Part shown: piece after piece, positions 13,300 through 25,344 of the stretch
How positions within the stretch are numbered: the first letter of the stretch is position 1
Layout of the letters: each line of letters opens with the position of its first letter
Assembly (NCBI RefSeq): GCF_041381155.1
Contig: NC_091135.1
Span: 4,357,620-4,421,619, forward strand
Length of the DNA stretch: 64,000 bases
DNA from: Argopecten irradians
Lineage: Eukaryota; Mollusca; Bivalvia; Pectinida; Pectinidae
Reading direction: 5' to 3'
Position numbers and translations under genes: made by a program
Notes under the pieces: generated by a model
Database searches by the model: none
What the model was told of the DNA's origin: nothing
Seen by the model: only the letters and a program-made list of their open reading frames with translations

Positions 13300-13570
13300 T
13301 TTGATTGGTTTAATATACCCCCAGAGTCATTTAAGGTTCAGCCAGGAGGTGGCAGAAAGCCTAAGAAAACCCACCGACCTACGTTCAGTAGCCTACCTGG
13401 CAACTGTCCCATTAGCCCGAGAGACTCTGGCCCTGACACCAGACTTAGACATTATGACAGATAGATGTCTCCTACGCCAGACATCTATCTGTCTTAATGT
13501 CTAAGTCTGGTGTCAGGGCCAGAGTCTCCCGGGCTACTGTCCCATGTGTGATACGAACTCGTGGGCCAGA
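13300..13570 (-). repeat. SINE copy, interrupted by a palindromic insertion
   Basis: Read on the minus strand, the order is CCACGAGTTCGTATCACACA (B-box region), TGGGACAGTTGCCAGGTA, a GTCGGTGGGTTTTC stretch, a GGCTTTCTGCCACC stretch, CTTAAATGACTCTGG and a terminal TTAAACCAATCAAACCAC. This matches the SINE family seen elsewhere in the window. The insertion at 13414-13535 splits the copy between the GTTGCC block and the B box. Confidence 0.65.
13414..13535. mobile_element. Near-perfect palindromic element with 10-bp target-site duplication
   Basis: The left arm (13414-13470) and right arm (13479-13535) are 57 bases each and pair with only two mismatches around an 8-base loop CCTACGCC. The unit is flanked on both sides by ACTGTCCCAT (13403-13412 and 13536-13545), the signature of a transposition event into the SINE. 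Duplications of 9-11 bases are known for Mutator-like elements, so a Mutator-derived foldback MITE is my inference. The near identity of the arms suggests a young insertion or arm correction. Confidence 0.8.
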
Positions 13571-15750
13571 AGTGGAAAGCCTGTGGTTATTTGTCGGCCC
13601 CAAATACTAGATCACTTTTGTGGCGCTGTTGTCAGTCCAACGTGAATGGACAGTATATGGTATCAGAGACGTACAAAACACGTGTAGCCAAGGGGTTCCG
13701 TCTAAAACGTGTATATTTCTGAAACTGTGATATTTTCTTGGTAGTTCCTACATTATCACGCGACTTCACCGAAGGTAGCTGAAAACAACAAACTGCATCC
13801 CACCCCACCCTACTGGTCAAACTGTTTGAAGCACGAGACACTTAATGTGTTTAGGGCTATCCTGGTATAACTGGGAATCAACTAGAAGGATAGGAACATG
13901 ACGGGATGAAAGCTCAAATAGAGGCAAAATATGAGACAATGACGCGATGAAAGTTCAAGGAAAAAGTACGAGACATCACGGAACGAACACTTGAATCAAT
14001 GGCCAAATATACAACAATGACAGAAATTCGTTTAGTAAAAAAGGGAGAAAATTTAATGACTCTTGCTATCATGTAGCCAGACGAACAGTCATAGGAACCG
14101 TGGGTAGTGTTCATATTGACACAACACACACCCGTGTACCTACACGGACAATGTCAGTTTAAATGTCTGCGTTACTGAACACTGATATCCATGCCAGTTA
14201 TTAGTTTTTCTCACACTCTTAAATTTAAACACTAATCATACACTGTTATACTACAAAATTAAGATAGGAAGTAAGAGACTTTTGGCCATTGTCATTTTTA
14301 TTTCGACAATGCAATGTAGATGTCACCTTTAAGCCTTTCTACTACATATGTCCTACAAAGTTCGTTTAGGCGACAAACAGTCAAAATTGTAAAATAACTT
14401 TTTTTCAGATATTGTGTCGAAGTCCTATTTGGACGGGATGCTATTGTACATAATATTCGCGTATTGACTATCCCCGCGAAGTGTCGTCTGCTTCATATGA
14501 ATCTATTGACTATCCCCGCGAAGTGTCGTCTGCTTCATATGAATCTATTGACTATCCCCGCGAAGTGTCGTCTGCAACAATCATTTATGAATCTATTGAC
14601 AGAAAACATATGTTATCATTAGAAAGAGAGTACTGTATGGAGGATTTACTACAGAGTTAGTGACAATAATGTCATCTATAGCTGCGTTAATATCACGAAC
14701 ATCTGTCAGCTAATTAAATGTCGTGATCTTGGTAGCGAGAATTCCTCACTTGATGTACTTTCTAGTAAGTCTCTAGACACTCCATATTACAACGTACTTA
14801 TCTGTAATTCTTGATGAATGATTTTGTAAACAATAGTTTTTTAACCAAGATAAATGATTTTGTTATCAAAATAAAATAGTTTGTAAACAGAATTAATGAT
14901 GTTGTAACCAAGATTAGTTCGTTTTTACTGCGACCCAACTTAAAAAATGCGGTAGCTATAAGAAACTTATATTTCGGGTTTGACATTTTTTCATCCTCCT
15001 TTTCCCGAACTCCATCTCCCTTTTGTTCGTTATCGTATATCAAGTTCGAATTCTGTGTCACGTCCGAAACAACCAAGTCCGCAAGTCTTGTGCTTTACTA
15101 ATAATCTTGATAGTGACTAGAACTACTGCTCTCCCATTGTCAGTATAATGTGACCGGATGGGATGCTGCAGTGGGATTGCACTGTCACTGTAGATGAACA
15201 AAAACGGATATACAAATATATATACAGAGTCATACACTTGAATGTTACATACAGAACATTTTGTCTTGAACATCTTCGCAGGCCAAGGTATCTGATCCAT
15301 ACGTTCCTGAAGAATAACGTAACCAGAAGCATTGGTTACCGAAGATGCATCAATGCAAGGACAAGGAGAGTAATGTAAAATAAATCTACCGTGATACAGA
15401 ATCAAGTCAATGTTAAAGAGAAACATTGTATTTTGTTACAGTCAAATAAACATAGGGTAAGCCAAACGTAAGTGTAATACCAACACTATTATGTAATCAG
15501 AGTCAGTCTTCTTACCCGGTTGTGCACTCAACTGCATTTTATTGCTAAATAGCGTGGGATCTTTGTTGCTATTTATACACTATACTGCAGATATGATCTC
15601 TTTAAATACAACACGATATTTAAATTACAGACATAAAATACCTACTCTCAACTGTCACTCTACACGGGTTTAATGATGATGCATATTTTGAAAATGTGAT
15701 ATGTATTTAGTATTATAGTAGTGTGTTTAACTTTTCCCCTTTTTATTGCA
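13571..15750. other. Upstream region of the calpain gene, no exon recognised
   Basis: Apart from the 42-bp triplet at 14463, nothing was recognised. A minus-strand open frame at 15058-15426 is cysteine-containing but was not accepted as a gene (see rejected items). Any upstream non-coding exons of the calpain gene would have to lie here or further left, since its first coding exon begins at a splice acceptor. Confidence 0.4.
14463..14590. repeat. Three tandem copies of a 42-bp unit
   Basis: The unit begins ATTGACTATCCCCGCGAAGT and continues GTCGTCTGCTTCATATGAATCT. The first two copies are identical; the third diverges after GTCTGC and a further ATGAATCTATTGAC follows. The near identity shows recent duplication. 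The GC-rich core stands out from the AT-rich surroundings. No gene is associated. Confidence 0.85.
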
Positions 15751-15775
15751 GTGAGTCAACGAAGGCGGAGAAAGC

Positions 15776-18700
15776 ATGGGAAGTCTCCTGTCAAAATGTA
15801 CAGGAAGGGATAGTCGCGATTTTGACGACCTGAACGCTCCGAAACCCGCACCCAATCCTGCAAGTCCAGCTCCTGTTCCCGAACCCGATCCAACACCGCC
15901 CCCGAGGGACCCGACCCCTCCACCACGAGACCCTACTCCCCCTCCACCTGACCCAACACCTCCTAGAGATCCGACCCCACCCCCACGGGATCCTACCCCT
16001 CCACCACCAGATCCAACACCCCCTAGAGAACCGACCCCACCTCCTAGGGACCCCACTCCGCCCCCAAGGGAACCTACTCCTCCCCCGGCCGTAGATTTGC
16101 CTCCTTCACGAGACCCAACCCCACCTCCACCCCCTTCAGTAACCCCACCCCGTGGCTCCTCCCCTACTCCAGGACTTCACTTTGGAACAGAGTACAAGCA
16201 AACGCACCTAGACACATTTGAAGTTCATGTTGACTTCCGGTCGAAGCCTACAGCTTTTGATATTGAGCGCCGCCCTTTCGTCACTTCCGGTCTATACACG
16301 GATTATGAGTTCCCCTTGGAGGTTGCTCTGCCTAAACCCGATCCACATGGACGTGAGATAGAATGGAAACGTCCCACTGTGAGTTTTTGTGTGTATGGTT
16401 ATGAAATAAAGATTTTTGTGAAGTGATAACAATAAAAGTATCAATTTCAAATATAACTTCCAGAATCTTAACCGCTGAATACCAATGTGAAATATCATTA
16501 GTTATGTTTTAAACCACATTTTATTGATATGCATTTTGCGCTACCACTTCATCGTTGTATAAGTATTTCGGTATTATGTCTTGATAAAGGGGCAGATCGC
16601 CTCGAAAATTGACAATTTTGTTTTGTCCACACGGTTGGAATTACTTCCTTGTCCAATTTTTACCATTTGAAGTAATTTGTATCCAACAGACTTACGTTTG
16701 ATTGGATCCCGTGGCATTTTGCGCTACCACTTCATCGTTGTATAAGTATTTCGGTATTATGTCTTGATAAAGGGGCAGATCGCCTCGAAAATTGACAATT
16801 TTGTGTTGTCCACACGGTTGGAATTACTTACTTGTCCAATATTTACCATTTGAAGTAATTTGTATCCAACAGACTTACGTTTGATTGGATCCCGTGTCAT
16901 CTGGAAAATCCTGTTGATATTACTTCTTTGACCCCTATTTCGGTATTAGATATATATGTGATACATGTCGGGATGTTTTATGCATGAACCAATGCCGAAC
17001 AAATCTTTGAAATTAAATGAAATTAAAATGCATTAAATATGTTATCTTTCGTCAATTCAAATAAAAGACCATATGTTATACAAGCGGAATATTAGTTATT
17101 ATATTTTAAAAGAATGAGCTCTTCCTTTGATAGTTGTGTTCTTTTTGCAGGATATTCGAAGCAACCCGGTTCTGTTTTCAGATGGAACGTCCAAGTATGA
17201 CATAGGTCAAAGGTCAATCGGTACCTGTTGGTTCCTGGCCATGGTAACCAATATAGCCGACAAACCAAATCTACTAAAAAAGGTATTACATTGTACAGTC
17301 ACCAAGTTGTAACGACAAGAAATTTCAGTTTGACTTGAAATTATACATTTGAAGAGAGTATTTCCTTTTATTTCGTCGAAGACACCAAAAGGCGCCACTA
17401 CCCATTAAGAAAAAGACTCAAAAACTTGTATCTCATTTTTCTGTACCAGGTGATTCCTTCAGATGCCTACCCCGTAGGGACCCCCGCGTATGATGGTGTG
17501 TTCCATTGTCAGTTCTGGCGTTACGGAGTATGGGAGGACGTTTACATTGATGACAATCTACCCATTGTATATGGCAATTCTGTATACGGGGCACATTCTG
17601 ACACAGACGAAAACGAAATGTGGGTTGCTCTGCTCGAGAAGGCATTCGCAAGGTACGTGATATTCCTCAGCGATGGAAAAAAGGACCAAATGTGGTAAAC
17701 CCACTGTTCTGCCCCGCTAACCTGATTTTCTTGAATTTGTAAATTTTATAACAACAAGGAGGAAACATCCTCAATGTAATTTATGATTTCCGGATGGAGA
17801 GAATATTAGCATTGGGAGATAATTGATTTTGAAGTAAAGAGTGAGAAAGACATTCATAGGGTAATCGTTATTGCACAGAATTTCCAATGGTGGCGATGAC
17901 TGCTCTGAAAAACATGTTAAGCATACATAGAAACAATGGTTCTTACACCGTATTTGTATTGTCTATAAAGCGTTATGATTTTCGGTCATTTAAAACGATG
18001 CCTGCTATAGAAAATTCGTAACTATGCTCGCTTAATCACATTGATCAGGGTTGATTATACCAACAACGACTCTTTGACCTAGTGACTATTAGTTTACTGC
18101 AGTTCTCCGAAAGTATCCAGTACTCATTTTAGGATATCCTTCAATAATTAAGGTAGTTATAAGTGTGATGTTTATGATACAGAACAAATCTCATAAATGG
18201 AGACATCTTACCGATGTCTGTTGTCTTGGAACGTTGGTAATGTTCACACATACACATTTGACCAGCTGCATTTGTAAATCTGAATGCCAAGCTAAACCTT
18301 TTTTCTTGTATGTTTCTTCTCCAAAGGTGCTACGGCAGTTATGAAGCCATCACTGGAGGTCAAAGTGCGGCTTCATATGTAGCCCTTACATCAGGTGTTC
18401 CGGAGGAAGTAGATTTCACTTCAGGGGAAGTCAGCCCAGATGAAATATTTTATCGCCTCACAAACGCTCACCGTTCTGGCGCTATGGTTGCGTGCGCAGT
18501 TCCGGTAAGGTCAAAGGCCGCTTTAAGATATCTGCTATTATTAAGACCATTTCATTTAAAAACAATGTTTTGTTTCTTCTATTATATGCTATGCTAAAAA
18601 TGAAAACGCAGAATATAACAACTTTTAGCACTTACAAACTTTCTCCGATTAACTTCGCTAAACGATGATACTCAAAATTGAAGCCCTCAACTTAGTAGGG

Positions 18701-21700
18701 TTTCCAACCGTAATATAACCTAAACTGATCCAAGGTACATGTATCTTGCTGATTGGTGATTTGTCTAGATAGAAACAATGCATTATATGCATAACATCTC
18801 GGTCATGACGGATGTCGTTCAAACAGATATACCTTCCCCAACAATATATCTATTTACGTAATGTTTCTGACGAAATGCAAGATTTTATGACGACCTTCTT
18901 TAATATATCACACTAAACAAGTTTTGGATCTTCTGTATTCTCCTATATCCACATGTGGAGAACTAGTTAGGGTGTTTTGGCCCCGGTTTGTTGGCACGGT
19001 TAAGCGTAAACCCGTGCATCTTTATGATATTTGTCTGTCCATGTCTTGTTTGGTCGATTTCCATTTTGATATTTTGTCATGTTTGCCTCTTAATTAACCT
19101 TCTGGACGTCGTACAAAATCTATGATCAATTAATGACGGTAGAATATGTAAATACGTATGGCAAATCGTGTTTATTCTACGAGACTAGTTATTCTGTGTT
19201 GCATCGTCTGGTACTAAATTCTCCCCTGTCCTATAGTTGTAATAATTTGCGTCCAATAACGTAATCTAGAAATCTACATCCTTTTTGAGGCATATTTCCG
19301 AACTCAAAGCAATGCATCTCACCAGTTTACAGTATACTGTCTGGTATTGGTTAGACATCAAAGGCCCATTAGAGTGACAAACCCTAAACCGAAGGAATAC
19401 ATTATCGGAGTGAAGTTGTTCAGAAACAATGGACAAAGTTTTGCATAAGAAAGTTCCATTTTAATTGTATGCAATAAAGACAACTGTGTGATATTGCTGC
19501 GCATTAATACGTTTTCCTTGTACCATCTTCTGAATGTTCCTACAGGGAAACTACAACGGCTACAAAGGACTGATAGGCAACCACGAGTACACACTGACGG
19601 GAACGGCCAAGGTAAAGTGTAATTCATCTATATTTATTTTTTGACAATGACAAAATGAACAATACTTTGTTTACTTGATTTAACGTCATATTAGGCAGTA
19701 AGGCTCATTTAAGGACTGTTGATAAATGCTTCACATAAGTTACATCCTAATTATCAGCTTAGGGAAAGCATCAATGTTTCACATAAGTACAGATACATTA
19801 GATACAGTGATGTTATTATTGAATGGAAAATAAATATGACTATCTGCGAATTGTAATGCTAGACATATGCAACATCATTTTTTAGCTCGCCTATTCGAAG
19901 AATAGGGGAGCTAATGTTGTCACCCCGGCGTCGGCGTCAGCGTTGGCGTCCCATTTCACGTAAAGTTTTTGAGCAGGTTTCTGTTTCGTCAATTGTTTAA
20001 GATTAAGTCATCATAAATGTTTATGATTTTATTTTCCAAATGTGTATGAATGTGGAACGTGATAATACAACCAATTTGGGGCCCTTTAGGTTTTTTTTGA
20101 GTCTGTTAATTTGTCATATTTCCATGTTAAAGTTTTTGAGCAAGTTTCTATTTTGTCATATGATTTTATTTTCCTAATATGTATGGATGCTGAACGTGAT
20201 AATACAACCAATTTGGGGCTTTTAGGGGTTTTTTGAGTCTGTTAATTTGTCATATTTCCATGTTTAAGTTTTTGAGCAGTTTCTATTTTTCTATTGTTTA
20301 AGCTTAAGTCATGGAAACATTGCTGAAAATATCATGGTAAATGGTAAATGTTACTGTGCAAAACTCCACCCATCTTTGTGTATATAGTCTAATATTAATG
20401 TCAAGGCTGTATACCTGATTCAAACAATTGCAGCCCCGCTCTACTTGAATTATACTCCATCTTTCTTTAGCTCAACTTCCTTTTTCCTGTTTTTTTTCAT
20501 ACACATTTGTCTCCACAATCAAACTTACTTCAGTTTTGATATCTCCAGTGGCGGGGGATCTGAATGACTATGTCCTTGTTTGAATTGATCTAGTTTGATA
20601 ATCCTTGCCTTATCATATGCTTACTATTACGTTTGCAATGTAATTGGTATATACAGTGGTAAATTCAGGAGCAAATGTGGCTTCAATGGTTTTTAGTTTT
20701 AGAGAAGACCTTTTCAGAACCATACTTTTCATGTGTTGATACCTTATGATCTCTCTGTGATCTGTGCTATCTTATTACATTGTAATTAGTGTCTTACCGA
20801 ATGTGACCTAGATTCTTTTGTTTTGCTAATTTTAGGTTGGTGACACCCGTTTAGTCCGAGTACGGAACCCATGGGGTCAATCTGAGTGGGAGGGTGCTTG
20901 GGGTGACGGGTGAGTCTTTATTGCAATGTCTGTAGGCTACTTTAAGGGAAATCGTTAACTTCTCTTCATCAACATTATTCTTAACTCAAATAATGTAGCG
21001 AAGTGGATAATGATGCAGTGCAGTTTTGCTTGTTTTCATTGCATGAATACCACTTGGTAATTTAAGGAAGTCGCAATAGTTTTGTAATGGAAGAAATTAA
21101 AGTAAATGGAGAAAGATTTTCATGCAATGCTTCAACATGGCGACAAACAGTAACATTACACCGACTTTGACAGAGACGGAAGTGAAGATACAATAAGGAA
21201 GCTACACTAATGTCAAATGTATTCTTATCTAGGAAACATGCATTCTGATTGTTACTGTATGTCTTATTCTTAAAAAGAAAAAAAACTTATAGTATGGTGC
21301 AAAGTGTATTGCAAAGCTTTTATGAAATCAAATTAGTGTGTTATGATGATTTTTATTAATGGCAATATGTAATATGTGTAAATGAAGAAATTATTTGGTG
21401 AAAGGAATTGGCTTCTGGAAATTAAAGTAAATGTGTTCATGACAGAAAGTAAACTGTTTTCCCCCCCCCCCCCCTTTTTTTCACCACAATAGTGTCGGTT
21501 ACACTGACGTCATTTATGTTTCAGATACGTCACGTGCTTATAGGCGATTGGGGACGAAAAACGCAGCAATTTAAGAAAAGCTGCAAATCATAATATCTCT
21601 AGAGTTGATAATAGAGGTATGGAAATGTAGATGGAACTATGCATATACCATTCCTGTAGAAATGAGAGAAAAAAAGTTGATTTGAAAAATAAATGCATTT

Positions 21701-24700
21701 TACTTACATTTAGGGTGAAATACATGTAAAATTAAAAGACTGATTATATATCTTATTTGAATTTTAAATATCGGAAAGATTTGACTACCTTAAATACAAG
21801 CTGGAACTATCATGAGAGAGAAAAAATTGCAATGGTGACTTGTTAGTTTTAATATTGGCGTAAAGAATAAAATTTTAAAAGTTTATTTTTGTTCCTCAGC
21901 TGCTGATGTGAATGGCGATGTGCAATTGGTTGTGCAAATTAATCACAGCGGACAGTATACCGCAAAACAGACATGTTTGCAAATACGATGTGAATACGTA
22001 TACAAGGCAAGCAAATAACAAATATAAATAAACATCATCATTAATTAAGACATGTAATACTCAAAGATGTGTTTTCCATCATATTACCTTATTACAGTCT
22101 GGTTTTATATCAAATGGTTCAATGCTACCTTTTGATTATCTGCGTTGTTTTCTTTTCTCTATTGAATGAAATGGTATGGAGAGTTTTATATTTTTAAAAA
22201 ATACAAATCATATTTAAACCATACAAAAATCTTACATACAAAGTTTTCAAAAAAAAATACTAATCATAGTTATACACAATTTAGATTTATATTTTTAAAA
22301 CATACAAATCCTGTTTTAAGCCATGCAAATAATGTTACTCATACAAAGTACTTCTGAAAAATACAAATCATAAGTAAAACAATTCAAATAATATTTTCAA
22401 ACCATACAAATCATGTTTTTAAACCATACAATATGTTTTACGTGGTCCTTGACAGGTGTTTGGTTCAGCCGACCAATGTTTTACATCATAGACGAACTAA
22501 GGCTACGGACAGCAGAATTCATCACAAAAACTCACCGCAACGCTCCTTCCGTTACTTGGTCCAACCTGGAAAGTTTCATTGTACCGTCTTCTGGTGATGC
22601 CGGACATGATTTATTATGATTTAATTCAAATACAGAATATTAAAAACGTCTTTCAGAATGTAATGAAAATATAAATATCTACTAGTATCCAAAATCAATC
22701 CTTATAAAGTCAATCTATTGTACATAATCTCTTTAAAATTATAAATTCGTTGATGGACTCGTTTTTCTATGAAATCATTACGCCGTTATATTAACCATTC
22801 AGTAGCGACGTTACAAAAGCAACGCCATTTCATCCTTTATGGACAGATGGAGTAAAGTTTTGAGCCAATGAAAATGTTAGTTACAAGCAAGAATAAAATT
22901 ATATTTATTTTTTTACAGTACACACGCAGTGTCTAACGGGTAATATTATCCAGGGAGTCAATGCTGGAGGTCAGGTCTCTCACGAAACAGTGGGGACCAA
23001 TCCACAGTTCCGAATTACTGTCAACCAAACAGGTAGGTCAACTTTTAGTAAAGATATCTAGTTGTTAGTGAGATCAAGAGATAAAAACGGAGTCCTGCAG
23101 CGTATCATTATGTTGTGAACGATCGATAGTGATATGGAAAGAAAGTGAATTCCACAGTGGTGAATAGGAAAAAAATGTATATACTTATTGGTGTTTGTAA
23201 TTTCTAATCATATTTTCATTTTTGTTTCACTTTTCATCCATACATTGTCTATATATGTATTCAATTTCCCTCTCTCGTTATAGAGTTTGCTGAGATGCGA
23301 TGTTGTCTAATGCGTATATGATATTCCCCTCTCGTTATAGGGTTTGCTGAGATGTGATATTGTTTATAGAGTTTGCTGAGATGTGATATTGTCTAATGTA
23401 TATTCATTTTTTCCCTCTCGTTATAGGGTTTGTCCGGTTCCAGGTATTGCAAGATGAAAAACCACAACTGGTTCCACTCGGTATCCGCATGTGGAGAGTA
23501 AGTATAGCCATTTTGTTCTACTCTATATAGTGCTTGAGTTATGGTTTTACAATACATTAATGTGGTACCGTTAATTTAAACTACAGGTCACCCCAGCAAT
23601 ATTTAGCCTATTTTTTTAAGGTCTTTTTCGATATATGAATAGTATCCACACCAATGGGCGTTTGTACGAGTTGTAATGCAATGGACGGTATTCAATGTGT
23701 TTTTTACTTTATGTCATCATAAAACGTAATGGTGTGTAAGTTATTGCTTAGTATGACCTTTAAAATATGAATGGAGTGATAACAAATCAATTTGTGAATA
23801 TAGATTTCATCACTGATCATCATATATACAGGTATTCTGATAAAATTCCATAGATCAATGTTATCTTCAAGATGAAGCTTATCTTAGTTGTATTTTCTAA
23901 ATGTTCCATCAAATGTTAAAGAACGTCCTTCTGCAGTTCTGGGTAATTTTCATGGCTAATAGTGTCTCTACATTCCCTCAGAAGTCCACAAGATCTAGGC
24001 AATGAAGCCTTTTTTGGTGACATCATCCTAACATGATATCACCAGTTCTATAATTCACCATGTAGCTATGGTGTTACAAAACATCGAGGATCCATTGGTT
24101 AGGGCACCATTCTATATCTACCTGTCTACCTCTCGATCTTTGGCGTGTATACTGATCTACAAAAGTTACGTCACTGCGGGTGCCATGGTAAGGTATTCCG
24201 ACGGTCTTCCATTAGCCTTCTATCCTGGATCGTGAATTTTCTAAAGCGATATTACACTGCTTCACAAGACTGGTTCCTACCACATCAACCTGACATGTCA
24301 TTGAATGTCATTAACATGTTTACGTAAAATTATACATAGGAATTGAATGTATTTTTTCTTTAATTTTCATAGCGGCTATGAATAGCAGAAGCTATCTACA
24401 TATCCCGTGGAGCGCGTTATAATTTATAAAAATAAAAATAATTGAAAGGTTTTTATATTATATTTAAAATAATGATACCCATATACGACGAGAAACGAGA
24501 TTAATGGAACAGCTGGATGACGAAGTCGTTTCACAACGTCGCGTTTTCAAGCTTCCGCCTTCCGGTCGACCTTTTTTTCGCAAATGACAAACGATAAACA
24601 AAAAAGTTAGTTAAAATAAGATTTGAGTGACTCATTACAGTAAACCTTAGTTGATTCTATATCACGAAACAACACATTAAATATCATAAATTAAGATATT

Positions 24701-25344
24701 GTGGGGAACTTTTTTTATTGATATGAAACTGGCACATTCTTTGAAATCAGCTGATCGATGAACGAGATCATTGTATTCATAGTGTATTCATAGTGTTTTC
24801 AAAGGCAAATGTTTGTTTTCGTCAGCTGGTTGATTCATATAGTGAAGAAACATTCAGAATGTAAATATATGAAAATGCATGACATTTCTCTTGGTATGTC
24901 TCAGGATGACGGCGACGTCCAGGTGCCTTTGGAATACCGCTGGATCAACTTAAACTACAGAGAGGCTGGCGTGATCGTGTTGATGACAGACAATGACGAC
25001 GGAAAGTTCACACAGGGACGCAATGTCAAGGCCGATTATATGCTTGACCCCGGAAATTACGTCCTGCTCCTTCATCTCAATACTCCAGAGGAGGAAACCA
25101 AATTCGCTCTGCTTGTTCAGTCAGAGTACCAACCAGACATTACGTAAGTTCCACACACAAATGATGCGTTGCCATTTTAATTTGCATTATTGACACTAAT
25201 AAGATGTTGATATAAAAGAATTTTTTTTATCTTGATAATATGGTTGAAACATAGAAACTATGCTTATATTTCATTAAAAATGATAATCTTCATTTCATTT
25301 TCTGCTTTCTTATTTTTTTCAGTGGCTATCAACTTGGGAACTGA
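15776..25344 (+). CDS. Calpain-family cysteine protease with proline-rich N-terminal region
   Basis: A multi-exon gene; coding exons read as 15776-16378, 17151-17282, 17450-17652, 18327-18504, 19546-19611, 20836-20909, 22919-23032, 23427-23497, 24905-25143 and 25323-25344. All have GT/AG borders and compatible phases except across 20909-22919, where an exon of length 2 modulo 3 is missing from my reading. The start lies 25 bases inside an exon opened by an acceptor at 15751. MGSLLSKC fits N-myristoylation at Gly2 with a palmitoylatable Cys8. Residues 35-125 are DPTPPPR-type repeats. The CysPc domain carries Cys227 (GTCWFLA), His385 (NHEYTLTG) and Asn405 (RNPWG), spaced as in active calpains. 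The last three exons give a C2-like calpain domain (TNPQFRITV; LDPGNYVLLLH). The protein ends GYQLGN with no EF-hand domain, so it is an atypical calpain, probably membrane-associated and calcium-regulated only through the protease core. Confidence 0.88.
15890..16160 (+). repeat. Coding minisatellite encoding the DPTPPPR repeats
   Basis: Inside the first coding exon of the calpain gene, GC-rich tandem units such as GACCCGACCCCTCCACCACG encode about twelve repeats of the form (R/P)DPTPPP with a few REPTPPP variants. The region is strikingly C-rich on the plus strand compared with the surrounding AT-rich DNA. Repeat number is likely to vary between individuals, which would alter linker length without affecting the protease frame. 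Confidence 0.8.
16531..16896. repeat. Tandem dimer of a 183-bp unit in calpain intron 1
   Basis: Copy 1 (16531-16713) and copy 2 (16714-16896) are almost identical and both run from GCATTTTGCGCTACCACTTC to TTGATTGGATCCCGTG. Each unit contains TTGATAAAGGGGCAGATCGC followed by CTCGAAAA and an AAATTGACAATTT mini-palindrome. That order, a CTGATGA-like box, a short stem, GAAA and a tiny third stem, resembles a degenerate hammerhead ribozyme. Mollusc genomes are known to hold retrozymes and Penelope-type repeats of this size with such motifs; membership here is inference because the core matches only partly. Confidence 0.75.
19883..20400 (+). mobile_element. Dispersed bivalve-type non-autonomous element in a calpain intron
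   Basis: The element opens with TAGCTCGCCTATTCGAAGAA, a palindrome completed by TAGGGGAGCTA, then GTTGTCACCCCGGCGTCGGC. The following AT-rich body contains two diverged copies of a roughly 130-bp segment with AAGTTTTTGAGCA and ACAACCAATTTGGGGC. This opening is familiar to me from repeats in several marine invertebrate genomes. The right end is not sharply defined. No coding capacity is seen. Confidence 0.55.
20910..22918 (+). other. Calpain intron(s) expected to contain an unidentified exon
   Basis: The exon before ends with two bases of a codon and the exon after begins with the last two bases of a codon, so they cannot be joined directly. In the calpain family this stretch should encode the end of the protease core and the start of the C2-like domain, roughly 40-60 residues. 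No segment with that content was recognised. A 14-base poly-C run next to poly-T at about 21464-21484 is a plausible place for an assembly fault. The stretch 22180-22435 contains diverged copies of an ACCATACAAATCATGTTTTT unit. Confidence 0.6.
23272..23446 (+). repeat. Tandem copies of the intron 3' end upstream of a calpain exon
   Basis: The string CCCTCTCGTTATAGGGTTTG, which carries the true acceptor at 23425-23426, has diverged copies at about 23272 (TCTCTCGTTATAGAGTTTG), 23328 (CCCTCTCGTTATAGGGTTTG) and 23365 (TTTATAGAGTTTG). Each earlier copy is followed by CTGAGATGTGATATTGT in place of the exon sequence TCCGGTTCC. The copy at 23328 keeps the pyrimidine tract, the AG and the first six exon bases intact. 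Using it in the reading frame would give a stop within six codons. Confidence 0.8.

Noticed and set aside
15058-15426. Minus-strand frame with CPC...IPWPAKMFKTKCSVC, loosely recalling an IL-17 cystine-knot end
   Set aside because: The spacing of cysteines and the conserved CPW/RIP pattern of IL-17 do not fit, and the splice joins needed to continue it are weak. I do not claim a gene.
15727-16056. Minus-strand Gly/Ser/Val repeat frame opposite the calpain proline repeats
   Set aside because: It is the antisense shadow of the coding minisatellite.
22456-22618. Candidate for the missing calpain exon behind a CCTTGACAG acceptor
   Set aside because: No frame resembles the calpain core or C2-like domain, and no good donor follows in a compatible phase.
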